Assembly (NCBI GenBank): GCA_002087915.1
Contig: LWDP01000038.1
Span: forward strand, 1 to 18,526
Length of the DNA: 18,526 nt
Source: Enterospora canceri
Lineage: Eukaryota > Microsporidia > Enterocytozoonidae
Reading direction: 5' to 3'
In this document: positions 1 to 7,835 of the stretch, in pieces
Layout: every line of letters starts with the position of its first letter
Position numbering within the stretch: position 1 is the stretch's first letter
The notes under the pieces: model-generated
Told to the model about the DNA's origin: nothing
The model's database searches: none
What the model saw: the letters and a program-made list of their open reading frames with translations, nothing else
Made by a program: the position numbers and the translations under genes

Positions 1-316
1 TAGGTTTGGATAAAAACTTTACTACCCTCATTTACAAGGTAACAATTATATATTACACATTACCTATTAACATCATATTAATATAGTAAGGTTTTTGAAT
101 TGGACGTAATCTTTATTGACATAAATATAAACAGAAATCACCAAACCCCATTTTGTAAACATTCTGAAACAAACCTGTTTGCTTGGGTTTTTGAAAGTAC
201 TACGTCTTTCATTGAGGTAAAGCTACCTACAAGTGTTTTATGGTGTCATGTTTGCTAGCTGGTGTTATTTGCCTTTGTTTACTTTTCCGGGTTGCCCTAG
301 TACACAAACAAAGCCC
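1..316. other. AT-rich leader region with no supported gene
   Basis: This is the longest gene-poor stretch. I see no coding frame I would defend, no tRNA-like cloverleaf, and no B-box. A TATA-like AATATAAA lies near 124-131. Two forkhead-type cores occur: GTAAACA at 155-161 and TGTTTAC (its complement) at 276-282. An open plus frame extends the first gene upstream to an ATG at 233, but the CCC signal argues for a start at 317. A minus-strand ATG at 31 is open to the left edge for about 10 codons but has no CCC/GGG in front of it, so I do not call it. Confidence 0.6.
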
Positions 317-706
317 ATGGCAGAAGTAGGAGACATAGAAGAAAAAGGTGGAGTTCGGACTCATGGGAGTCGGGTGCTCTTCATGGACAACAAGAACGTC
401 GAACAGTACAAGGAGAGCAGCCAGCTCTCCTTCTACGAGCAGAAGCTGTACCTGGAAGCAAAAGCAGAGGAAAATGACGTATCCTTGCTTCACAAATTCA
501 CTCTGATTCTGACTGGTGCATTTTGGCTTCTATTCAGCATCACATTCGTCTGGTTGCACCAGAAACTGTTCAGTAGCATCGGAACTGATTCGTATGAGAA
601 TGCAATGGGATGGGCAGCAGCCAGGGACATTGGAATTGGCTGTGTTGTTTATGTGCTGATTATTGGGGGATTGAGACTGTTTTGTAGGAGAATGAGATTT
701 AGGTGA
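317..706 (+). CDS. Small two-helix membrane protein, function unknown
   Basis: A 129-residue protein with no family I recognise. Residues 1-58 are hydrophilic and acidic. Two hydrophobic helices follow, at about 60-82 and 104-122, joined by a short loop, and the tail is basic (LFCRRMRFR). This gives a hairpin membrane protein with both ends probably cytosolic. The frame is open back to an ATG at 233, but the start chosen here is directly preceded by GCCC (CCC at 314-316). That is the start signal shared by nearly every gene in the window, and the 28 extra residues look unlike a signal sequence. It lies 25 bp upstream of CCT7 on the same strand. Small ER or Golgi membrane proteins have this shape, but nothing more specific can be said. 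Confidence 0.7.
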   Translation: MAEVGDIEEKGGVRTHGSRVLFMDNKNVEQYKESSQLSFYEQKLYLEAKAEENDVSLLHKFTLILTGAFWLLFSITFVWLHQKLFSSIGTDSYENAMGWAAARDIGIGCVVYVLIIGGLRLFCRRMRFR

Positions 707-731
707 AAATGAGAAGAAAAGTTTTGCCCAG

Positions 732-2258
732 ATGGAAGGATGCCAATATTTGTTCAAGACTGAGAAGGTAGAAGACTGCAGACAGGGCGTATCACAGATC
801 AAGGCGAACATTTCTGTAGTGGAGAGTGTGGCTGACTTCGTGGCAAAGACACTTGGGCCATATGGGTTGGACAAGTTGTTCTACGGCAAAAAGATGCTGC
901 TTACGAATGATGGAGCAACGATAATGGAAAACATGGAGTTCAAACACCCAGTAGCACAGCTTCTGACCAGTCTATCCAAATCACAGGACCAGGAGGTGGG
1001 AGATGGAACAACAAGTGTGATTGTGCTGACTGGTGCACTTCTCACTCAGCTTAAGCCACTGATTACGGCTGATTTCTCAAGAGATGAGCTAAGAAAAGTG
1101 TTGAATACCTGTTTGACTGAATGCATAAAGCACCTAGATTCACTAAAAGTTGAATTCAGTGAAGAGAAGCTGGTGAAGCTGGCTGAGACGTGCATGACGA
1201 GCAAGAACGTGAGAAACGAGCGTGGCCACTTTGCAGAGATGCTGTGTGGCGTGCTAAATTCACGAAACAAGGATTTCAACCTGAATGTTGTGAAGATGCC
1301 TGGTGGATCACTGGGTGATTCAGTTCTGGTTGACGGTGTTGCATTTGAGAAGACATTCACGTACGCTGGATACGATCAGCAGCCTAAGAGAATCGAACAC
1401 CCTCTCATTGCGTGCATTGATGTCGAACTAGAATGGAAGAGTGAGAAGGAGAATGCTGAAATCAGAATCAGCAGCACGGAAGAGTACAAGAAGGTGGTGG
1501 ATGCGGAATACGCGATATTGGAGGAGAAATTGGATGATTTGATCAAAAGTGGGGCCAATGTTGTGCTAAGTACCAAAAGTGTAGGCGACTATGCTACTCA
1601 ATATTTTGCAGCAAAAGGCGTCTTCTCATTGGGGCGAGTTGGAGACCTTGATAAAATATGCAGGGCATTTGGTGGTGCCGCATCAACAACCACGAAGTAT
1701 CTGAGTGTGGGACAGGCAGATCTGTTTGAGGAGAGGCAGCTTGGAAACACGCGATACAACTACATCAGTTCATCAAAGACGAATGTGAAGACGCTGATAT
1801 TGAGAGGACCAGGAGAAGAAGTCGTAGAGGAGGTTGAGAGGGCCATTCACGACGCAGTTTGCGTCGTGAAGAAGGCAGTGAGCTCACAGGGGATTCTGAC
1901 TGGTGGTGGATCAGCTGAGATGGCAATGAGCACAGTTTGTAGGCGACTGTACCAAAAAGCAGAAGGAAGAGAGAAATCGCTCTACAGGGCCATTGGGGCT
2001 GCATTTGAGAAGATTCCAGTTCAACTGGCTGAGAACTTTGGTCTGGATCCGATCATTCAGATTCAGAAACTCAGGAAGATGCATGCATCTGTGAATCACC
2101 ACTATGGAATGACACTCTTTGGACCAGCAGACATGCATAGCATTGGCGTGTTTGAGCCAGTGGACGTGAAGAAGAACATGGTCAAGGCGGCATTCAGCAC
2201 AGTTGACGTGATTCTATCAATCAATGGAACACTCATCAGTGAAAATCAATCTCAATAA
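732..2258 (+). CDS. CCT7: T-complex chaperonin (TRiC/CCT) subunit eta
   Basis: One of eight paralogous subunits of the cytosolic group II chaperonin that folds actin, tubulin and other proteins using ATP. The 508-residue length is slightly short for the family (about 540-560). ATP-site motifs are intact: TLGPYGLDK at 40-48, TNDGATI at 58-64 and GDGTT at 90-94. The C-terminal equatorial GGG motif is also present (ILTGGGSAEM). The apical segment with IDVELEWKSEKENAEIRI, followed by VVDAEY and GANVVLSTKSVGDYATQYF, is the eta-type signature and separates it from the other seven subunits. CCC at 727-729 sits 2 nt before the ATG. The stop codon lies inside an AATAAA hexamer (2254-2259), a possible polyadenylation signal. 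The next gene starts 20 bp downstream. Confidence 0.93.
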   Translation: MEGCQYLFKTEKVEDCRQGVSQIKANISVVESVADFVAKTLGPYGLDKLFYGKKMLLTNDGATIMENMEFKHPVAQLLTSLSKSQDQEVGDGTTSVIVLTGALLTQLKPLITADFSRDELRKVLNTCLTECIKHLDSLKVEFSEEKLVKLAETCMTSKNVRNERGHFAEMLCGVLNSRNKDFNLNVVKMPGGSLGDSVLVDGVAFEKTFTYAGYDQQPKRIEHPLIACIDVELEWKSEKENAEIRISSTEEYKKVVDAEYAILEEKLDDLIKSGANVVLSTKSVGDYATQYFAAKGVFSLGRVGDLDKICRAFGGAASTTTKYLSVGQADLFEERQLGNTRYNYISSSKTNVKTLILRGPGEEVVEEVERAIHDAVCVVKKAVSSQGILTGGGSAEMAMSTVCRRLYQKAEGREKSLYRAIGAAFEKIPVQLAENFGLDPIIQIQKLRKMHASVNHHYGMTLFGPADMHSIGVFEPVDVKKNMVKAAFSTVDVILSINGTLISENQSQ

Positions 2259-2278
2259 AATGTTTTGAGCCCAGGCAA

Positions 2279-3163
2279 ATGAACTCGTTCTATTTCCCAA
2301 TTGAATTTGTCTATGAAGACGGATTCAGAGACAGGGACGAATTGGTGGAAAGAGTGGGAGAGATAGAGCAGTTGAAGATTGTGGATGAGCTGTTCTTCAG
2401 CAACCTGATTCTCTCAATTCAAAGGGGAGAAGATGTCAAGAAGTTTGTTAGGCAGTTTTGTCCAAAAATGGATTCGATGCTCTGTATAACGATAGAGGTG
2501 AGGATGAATGAAAGTGAGACAGAAGAGGAAATGAGCATTGTGTACAACAAGGAGACACTTTCTGAGCAAATTGAGATGCTTCTCTACAGCTGTAGAAGAA
2601 GGTGGGAGAAGACCATTAGAAGTCATTCTGGGCTGAATTCATTCACGAGTTTGTTCAAAACACCCTATGCAACAAAATGCCTGGCAGATGCGTATTATTA
2701 TACGAAGAACTTTAGGATGGCTGAGCAATTTTATCGGAAAATTGTAAGGAACTACGCGTTGTATACGGACAGGATGATAGGTCTCTGTGGTCACCAAAGA
2801 GGATCAGATACAATGACGATATTCGCAGCAGACATATACATGGCAAATGACGAATATGACAAGTTGTACGACTGTAGAAAAGTATGTGGAATCAGGGAGC
2901 TACGAGACGCAATTGAGCTCCATCTGTTCCGTAACCTGGAGAAAACGCAGTTTGGAACAGCAAAGCAGCTTGTGATCCTCTACAACCTGTTCAAGAATAG
3001 TATTAGCATAAACAATAGAGACGAAACAAACAAAATGTATAATTTGTTTGTTCAAAGTATAAATAAACTTAAGATGCATAAATCAGAAGAGGAGAAGAGA
3101 ATGTGGAACAGAATCATCGAACGAGCCACTGCCGAATACAAAGAAAGCAGCATCGATAAATAG
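2279..3163 (+). CDS. TPR-like helical protein, possible Trs85/TRAPPC8 relative
   Basis: A 294-residue, mostly helical and soluble protein. The clearest element is at about residues 128-165: an alanine/leucine-rich stretch LADAYYYTKNFRMAEQFYRK that reads like a TPR or alpha-solenoid repeat, followed by a second helix pair. The pattern (a leucine-alanine-aspartate start, a segment of aromatic residues, then AEQFYRKI) resembles the region of TRAPP subunit Trs85/TRAPPC8 where the same order of residues occurs. The full-length yeast subunit is much larger, so this would be a severe reduction. An APC/C TPR subunit or a plain TPR protein are alternatives. CCC at 2270-2272 lies 6 nt before the ATG. 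Its 3' end converges on RFA1 with a 16 bp gap. The frame is certain; the family assignment is weak. Confidence 0.8.
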   Translation: MNSFYFPIEFVYEDGFRDRDELVERVGEIEQLKIVDELFFSNLILSIQRGEDVKKFVRQFCPKMDSMLCITIEVRMNESETEEEMSIVYNKETLSEQIEMLLYSCRRRWEKTIRSHSGLNSFTSLFKTPYATKCLADAYYYTKNFRMAEQFYRKIVRNYALYTDRMIGLCGHQRGSDTMTIFAADIYMANDEYDKLYDCRKVCGIRELRDAIELHLFRNLEKTQFGTAKQLVILYNLFKNSISINNRDETNKMYNLFVQSINKLKMHKSEEEKRMWNRIIERATAEYKESSIDK

Positions 3164-3179
3164 TTTAGTGCAAGAATGG

Positions 3180-4871
3180 CTACATTCCGTCTGCCTTGTC
3201 AATTTGGTGGAGCATCTGCCTCATTGCCAACTTTTTGTCGACTGAATCTGCATCCAGACAATTCACGCGCTTTGTGACCTCCTCGTTGTAGATGTGGTCT
3301 CTGATGCGCAGTTTCATCGTGAACTCTCGTCCCACAACTCCCTTCACTGCCGCAGCCACCTCGTCCAAATCGGTCTCCCTCAGCGCATTCAGCTCCTTTG
3401 CGCCCATTCCAAGCATTTTCTGTGCTGCGTTATCGAATGCCGTCATCCAAAACTGCCCAGTGAAGTCGCTCACACACATTGTGACCATGTACCTGTAGCC
3501 GCATTCTGCGAATACCTCGTTGCATTTCTCACACCTGAATTCCCCATTCTCCTCCTGAGTCACCTTTTTGGTGCATCCGTCACTTGGACAGGACGTGTAG
3601 AGCAGCTGATCCTCTTTCACGAAGACAACTGTCCCCCAAATCACCCCAAACTCGGCATTGCTCTCAATCAGATCACCAATCATCTGCCTTCTCCCAGACG
3701 CCCTTGGCTTCTCAAGAACGACGTTCTTTCCCACTGTCTCGTACCACGCTGTCAACTCAACCACTTCCCTGATATCGTGATTCACCAGAATCTGGGCACT
3801 TCCAACTGATCCAAGGGCGATTCCGTTGTATTCTGATGCCCTGAATCCCTTGAACACGGCCACAGTCCCCTTCTCGTAGTCACCAGCTGCCTTCTCTCCC
3901 CAAAGTGTCACACGAGCACTCCCTGTCTCATCATAGACCACCATGTCTCTCTTATCAACCTCCTTGCCACTGCTCTTCACCGTGATTGTCTGTGATGGAT
4001 ACACCTCCTTGATCACAGCCACCACGTCAACCAGCTTATTCGTCTCTATCTCAGACACCTTCTTGAATTTGAAGCAGTATTCTGGCATTGTGGTGTCATC
4101 TATGAGTTCAACCGTGGACTTCTCTTCCAGGTGGATCTCATAGTCGAAGTTGTTGCTGCTGTAGTTCTTGTTGGCCATCTTCACCACCCCCTGTGTGAAT
4201 CGATAGACGCGATTGTTCTCAATCAGTGGATGAAACTGCTCAACTGCACTACCAAAACAGACGACCTTGCATTGCTGCGTGTGATCGATGATCTCAAACG
4301 AGAACAGCTGCCCCTCCCCATTTTTGGTGTTGAACTTCCTGATCGTGGATTTGTCAACAACTCGCCCACGAACAGCCCAGCTGTTCAGAAACGGATTCAG
4401 GTCCCTGATGCTCAGACACCCTGGCTCAGTCGACTTGCGTCTTTTGGTCGTCCTATCACCCTGGACGGTGTTCTTCTTGTTTTCTAACTCCTCCTTCTTC
4501 TTCTCTAACTCCTCCTTCTTCTCACTCGTCACACTCACTGGTGATCCAATCTCATGGTCACATTCTTCCTGGGCCAGAATCGTATTCACCAACAGGTAGG
4601 TCGTGGTGTCCTTCTGTCTGGTACTGAACAGCCCCAGTCTCACAACCATGTTCTCCTTCAGCTGCCCATTCTCAATCTGCATGCTCAGCTGTGATGAGAA
4701 TATTCCCCTTGCAAAGTGTCTTCCATCACTCAGATTCAAGTAGTAGCGCGACTTCCCATCCTGCGTCTTGATCTTCACCATTGCATTGATTTGGACTACT
4801 GGATCCCTGTACAGTTCATCATCCTTCTTGTTCTGGATGAGTGCTAGTATTGTTCCATGCCTGACTTCCAT
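3180..4871 (-). CDS. RFA1: Replication protein A large subunit (RPA70)
   Basis: Largest subunit of the heterotrimeric single-stranded DNA-binding complex used in replication, repair and recombination. The 563 residues show the family layout: an N-terminal OB fold (about 1-110) for protein contacts; a short charged linker with a duplicated EELEKKK heptad; DNA-binding OB folds A (from about 160, beginning LSIRDLNPF) and B; and OB fold C with a Cys4 zinc ribbon, C428-x4-C433-x13-C447-x2-C450. Length is a little under the yeast protein. An in-frame ATG lies 30 bp further upstream at 4901, but the ATG chosen is preceded by CCCC with a 1 nt spacer (4873-4876 on the plus strand). The other start would overlap the divergent gene at 4900. 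It is head-to-head with a PCNA-binding protein, 28 bp apart. Confidence 0.93.
   Translation of the reverse strand: MEVRHGTILALIQNKKDDELYRDPVVQINAMVKIKTQDGKSRYYLNLSDGRHFARGIFSSQLSMQIENGQLKENMVVRLGLFSTRQKDTTTYLLVNTILAQEECDHEIGSPVSVTSEKKEELEKKKEELENKKNTVQGDRTTKRRKSTEPGCLSIRDLNPFLNSWAVRGRVVDKSTIRKFNTKNGEGQLFSFEIIDHTQQCKVVCFGSAVEQFHPLIENNRVYRFTQGVVKMANKNYSSNNFDYEIHLEEKSTVELIDDTTMPEYCFKFKKVSEIETNKLVDVVAVIKEVYPSQTITVKSSGKEVDKRDMVVYDETGSARVTLWGEKAAGDYEKGTVAVFKGFRASEYNGIALGSVGSAQILVNHDIREVVELTAWYETVGKNVVLEKPRASGRRQMIGDLIESNAEFGVIWGTVVFVKEDQLLYTSCPSDGCTKKVTQEENGEFRCEKCNEVFAECGYRYMVTMCVSDFTGQFWMTAFDNAAQKMLGMGAKELNALRETDLDEVAAAVKGVVGREFTMKLRIRDHIYNEEVTKRVNCLDADSVDKKLAMRQMLHQIDKADGM
4481..4523 (-). repeat. 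21 bp tandem duplication in the RFA1 linker
   Basis: Two near-identical 21 bp units (TCTAACTCCTCCTTCTTCT on the plus strand, starting at 4483 and 4504) encode a doubled EELEKKK heptad. It keeps frame and lies in the flexible linker between the first and second OB folds, so it is a likely in-frame slippage product with little functional cost. Confidence 0.8.
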
Positions 4872-4899
4872 TGGGGTAAAAAGTGACTGGAAATGACCC
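4872..4899. promoter_or_regulatory. 28 bp bidirectional start region, RFA1 / PIP-box gene
   Basis: The whole intergenic space between two divergent start codons is 28 bp. It holds CCCC for RFA1 (read on the minus strand, 4873-4876) and CCC for the plus-strand gene (4897-4899, directly abutting the ATG). Any other promoter element must lie inside one of the two coding regions. The two genes are therefore likely to share chromatin state and may be co-expressed. Confidence 0.75.
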
Positions 4900-5241
4900 A
4901 TGGAACACGTCTACTACCGTGGAACAGATGACGTGGATGAAATAGCAAGAAGGAATCCAGGATATGTCAGAATATACGCCAGAAGAAGTGTTACCAGTCT
5001 AAATGGAATACGAAGAGAGACAATCAGACTGATGGAAGGTGGAAGCAACAAGTCAGATGACATCCTGTACATTGTGAGCCAGAATAAGCACGAGAGCATC
5101 TCTGACTATTTCCCAGTAGCAATGAAAGTGGACTATACGATGAATAGTCCAGTAGGAAAGAGAATCAAACACGATGCACCTGTTGAAATCAAGAAGACCA
5201 AACAAACCAACATTCTGAGCTATTTTGTCAAAAAGCAGTGA
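4900..5241 (+). CDS. Small protein with C-terminal PIP box, Pol32/POLD3-like candidate
   Basis: A 113-residue, basic, probably nuclear protein. At the extreme C-terminus, QTNILSYF (residues 102-109) matches the PCNA-interacting motif Q-x-x-h-x-x-a-a exactly and is flanked by lysines (KKTK before, VKKQ after). That position and setting are typical of the DNA polymerase delta accessory subunit Pol32/p66 and of some RNase H2 and repair factors. A basic GKRIKHD patch at about 86-92 could be a nuclear localisation signal. The N-terminal 80 residues have no family I recognise. CCC directly abuts the ATG (4897-4899). It diverges from RFA1 over 28 bp, which fits a replication role. Assignment to Pol32 is inference; the PIP box itself is read directly. 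Confidence 0.8.
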   Translation: MEHVYYRGTDDVDEIARRNPGYVRIYARRSVTSLNGIRRETIRLMEGGSNKSDDILYIVSQNKHESISDYFPVAMKVDYTMNSPVGKRIKHDAPVEIKKTKQTNILSYFVKKQ

Positions 5242-5245
5242 TTGA

Positions 5246-5950
5246 TTAATTCTCAGCTATGTCCTGCAGGTGCTTGTCTATTTCTGGCCCATCGAGGACT
5301 CTTGTTCCATTCTTGCCCAGAACAGTCACGCTGATCTCAGTGTGTTCTGCTTCTCGCCCCACACTCTGCAACAGGGCACTTATTCCAATTCTGATGAGAT
5401 CTGCTTCAGGGAGTCCCCTCTTGTAATGCTTCTCTAGAAAAGTGGTCATTTTTGACTCATCTTCTCCTGATGCACATGCAAACATCTCGTAGTCAATGGC
5501 TGATAGATCGGTGTAGTAGAGTCGGAATGAGTCATTGACTGGGCCAAACACGTGGGCAGCAAAGGCAGGGCATCTCACGTAGCTTCTCTGGATGTAGGCC
5601 TGATATTTATCAGCCAGGTTTCGTACAAAAATATCAGCTGAGAGGGGACATCCCAAATTGTACTCCTTGGTTGATGCCAATTCAGTAGCATTCTTGATGA
5701 CCTTCATTACGTCACCATAAATGCCAGTTATTGCGATCCAAATTGTGTCTGACACCCTGTAAACCAGGTTGATTTCCTCCTCCTGCAATTTTGCCCTTGG
5801 AATCCGCTTGTTTACGACCACAACACAGTCATCCGATGTGAGTGTGATGAGCTGTGTGGATGCATTCACTGCTGTTAGAGCGTATTCCACCTGTGCAATC
5901 TGCCCATTGCTGTCGAAAATGTGGTAGAGCTTCTCTGTTATTTTATTCAT
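5246..5950 (-). CDS. SCL1: 20S proteasome subunit alpha, most like alpha-1
   Basis: An outer-ring subunit of the 20S proteasome core. The 234-residue protein opens with the alpha-subunit gate region YHIFDSNGQIAQVEYAL, equivalent to the YDR..FSPEGRL.QVEYA signature. The order NKRIPRAKL, a TG motif with GDVMK, and LADKYQAYIQRSYVRCP, ending with TTFLEKHYKRG, fits alpha-1 (Scl1/PSMA6) better than the other six alpha paralogues. I did not compare it with all seven, so the subtype is less sure than the family. The start is set by CCC 5 nt upstream (plus-strand GGG 5956-5958). Its first 8 bp overlap the end of the MSH4-like gene, so its promoter lies in that coding region. The 3' end converges on the PIP-box gene with a 4 bp gap. 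Confidence 0.92.
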   Translation of the reverse strand: MNKITEKLYHIFDSNGQIAQVEYALTAVNASTQLITLTSDDCVVVVNKRIPRAKLQEEEINLVYRVSDTIWIAITGIYGDVMKVIKNATELASTKEYNLGCPLSADIFVRNLADKYQAYIQRSYVRCPAFAAHVFGPVNDSFRLYYTDLSAIDYEMFACASGEDESKMTTFLEKHYKRGLPEADLIRIGISALLQSVGREAEHTEISVTVLGKNGTRVLDGPEIDKHLQDIAEN

Positions 5951-7835
5951 TGTTAGGGCTATTTTTGTAGTAGATTTTTCTGATTAGTGCTGTGAATTCC
6001 TTATCCAGGTATTTGTCGATTATTTTGAATAATTCTTGTTCTGGGTGTGTTTTGGTGGAATATTGCACTGGTTGATAATGAGAGAGGGTGATAAACCGCA
6101 TATTTGGATTCAAGTCAACGAGGGTGTTCAGGTTGTGTGTGATGAAGAAGACGTGTGCATTTGATTTGAATAGTTTGATGAGAGTGGTGGATGGAATTGA
6201 GACTTCATCAACCAAAATGAGTGTGGAATTGGTGATATTGGTTGGAACTGATCTGGTTGAATTGTAGTGGATTATTTGGTTGAATTGTGGGATGGATGAG
6301 TTATCAGAGGCTGGAATTCCTGCACCAAGGCTGTTTAAGATGGATTGCTGTGCTAGATTGGTGCAATAGGTGCTTTTTCCAATTCCATTTGGACCAGTAA
6401 TGGCAACAAATGGCCGTTTGAAGGTGTAGGATGTTCTGATGGTGTTGATCTTCTCTTGTTGAATGAAAATGGGCTGTGTGTCGTGGATTGAGATGGTGTT
6501 GGATTTAGTGGCAACAAATTGGTGTGTTTGATACTTCTCATTGAATTTGTTGATTGCGTAACAGACGTCTAATTCTGCTACTTTTTGTATTGCATCTGAG
6601 ATGAAACTTAGGTGCTTTCTGTGATTCTCTATGAGTGAGTAGCAGTGTTTTCCAACCAATTCAATAATCTGATCAAGGGTGTGTTCAATCTTACAATTGA
6701 TTAGATCCAATTCACTGCACCTGTATAGCGCATATTGCTTATTCTGTTTGTGTATTTTAAAGGCATCTAAATTGATTTTGAAGGTGTTTTCTACTGTTTT
6801 GTTCTGTTTGAAATAGCAGTGTGATAATTTGCCTATTGCTTTTGAATCAGGGAATCGAAACACTTCGAGATTGAATTGAGATGTTTTGTCTGTGAGAAAT
6901 GCATCCAGCTCTCTTGTGTTTTCCTTGTATATTTTGACTGCTAGATCGAGGTAATCGTTGATTCCAGGCTGTACCATATTGACTATGTTGTTTTCATAGA
7001 TTCGTTTTTCATTTGGTATGAAATCAGGTTTGATCAATTTGTAGAGACATTCCTGCAGTTTCACTAATTCATTTTGGTAGATTGTCTCAATGTGCAATTC
7101 TTCAAGCAGTGAATTCAGAGAAATACACCCGTAAACCATTGATGTGATATTAAGTATGAAGAATGATATGGAACCATACTCTGTTAAGGACATGGATGCG
7201 TTGAGACTGAGGGGATTCTCTTCAGATGTGTTGGTGTTGGTAGTTGATTCATCACTGAATACTCCACTTGTGATTATTTTGTGTAAAAATGGCATTTCAT
7301 CAAGAATATTCCTGATTTTGAATGATTCTTCTTTAGAATTGTGCAATTTGAGAGCAATGGCTCTTCTGTTTAGCGTGTGATCTGCATCCGTAATGATGTT
7401 CTTGAGGTTGTCTTGTAACAAGTGTTTTCCAACAATGGTTCTGACCAGTTTCATCTTGGAGAAGATGCAATTATTGTGGTTAAAAAAACCAATATCAGTA
7501 TCAGGATCACTTCTATAGTTTCCAGTGGTTATGGGACATCTAAAATCACAAATAATCTCAGTCATACTTGCATAGATATCATTGAAGTCAAATTCGCTCA
7601 CAACAACCTTACAAGTGAAACCCATATTCCTATTATTGAGTATTTTGTATAGTCTTGAATTGACAAATAATATCGTACATTTCAGCTGATTTGCATCAAT
7701 ATCAGTTATCTGCTCCTGTTTGATCACCTTATACACCTGATTAAGATATACCACAAATAGTTCATTGGTATTATCTCTTATTGCAACTCCAATATATTTA
7801 GTCATGCATAAACAAATTACGAATTTATATTTCAT
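5943..7835 (-). CDS. MSH4: MutS-family protein resembling meiotic MSH4
   Basis: 630 residues from the first Met, or 620 if translation starts at the second ATG (7805), which gives MTKYIGVAIRD. The protein lacks the N-terminal mismatch-recognition domain and begins at the connector domain, as Msh4/Msh5 do. The lever/clamp region has NIVNMVQPGINDYLDLAVKIY, a pattern I associate with Msh4. The ATPase has an intact Walker A (GPNGIGKST, 481-489), Walker B (LILVDEV) and an H-loop (FFITHNLNTL). However, the segment between Walker A and B is short and lacks the STFM.E signature, the DEIGRGTS motif has become DEVSIPST, and the C-terminal helix-turn-helix is reduced. Neither candidate start has a CCC or GGG signal. 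Msh4 with Msh5 stabilises recombination intermediates in meiosis. Msh5 or a generic MSH are alternatives. Confidence 0.8.
   Translation of the reverse strand: MKYKFVICLCMTKYIGVAIRDNTNELFVVYLNQVYKVIKQEQITDIDANQLKCTILFVNSRLYKILNNRNMGFTCKVVVSEFDFNDIYASMTEIICDFRCPITTGNYRSDPDTDIGFFNHNNCIFSKMKLVRTIVGKHLLQDNLKNIITDADHTLNRRAIALKLHNSKEESFKIRNILDEMPFLHKIITSGVFSDESTTNTNTSEENPLSLNASMSLTEYGSISFFILNITSMVYGCISLNSLLEELHIETIYQNELVKLQECLYKLIKPDFIPNEKRIYENNIVNMVQPGINDYLDLAVKIYKENTRELDAFLTDKTSQFNLEVFRFPDSKAIGKLSHCYFKQNKTVENTFKINLDAFKIHKQNKQYALYRCSELDLINCKIEHTLDQIIELVGKHCYSLIENHRKHLSFISDAIQKVAELDVCYAINKFNEKYQTHQFVATKSNTISIHDTQPIFIQQEKINTIRTSYTFKRPFVAITGPNGIGKSTYCTNLAQQSILNSLGAGIPASDNSSIPQFNQIIHYNSTRSVPTNITNSTLILVDEVSIPSTTLIKLFKSNAHVFFITHNLNTLVDLNPNMRFITLSHYQPVQYSTKTHPEQELFKIIDKYLDKEFTALIRKIYYKNSPNNE

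Noticed and set aside
1..31. Partial minus-strand gene running off the left edge from an ATG at 31
   Set aside because: Only about 10 codons are visible and there is no CCC or GGG before the ATG.
233..316. Longer N-terminus for the first membrane protein
   Set aside because: The extension has no domain, and the ATG at 317 is directly preceded by CCC as at other genes.
3294..4599. Several long plus-strand open frames opposite RFA1
   Set aside because: They are antisense shadows of a strongly conserved gene and carry no start signal or domain.
6353..6541. Alternative minus-strand frame inside the MSH4-like ATPase region that could indicate a frameshift
   Set aside because: The main frame keeps Walker A, Walker B and the H-loop in order, so no frame change is required to explain the shortened signature.
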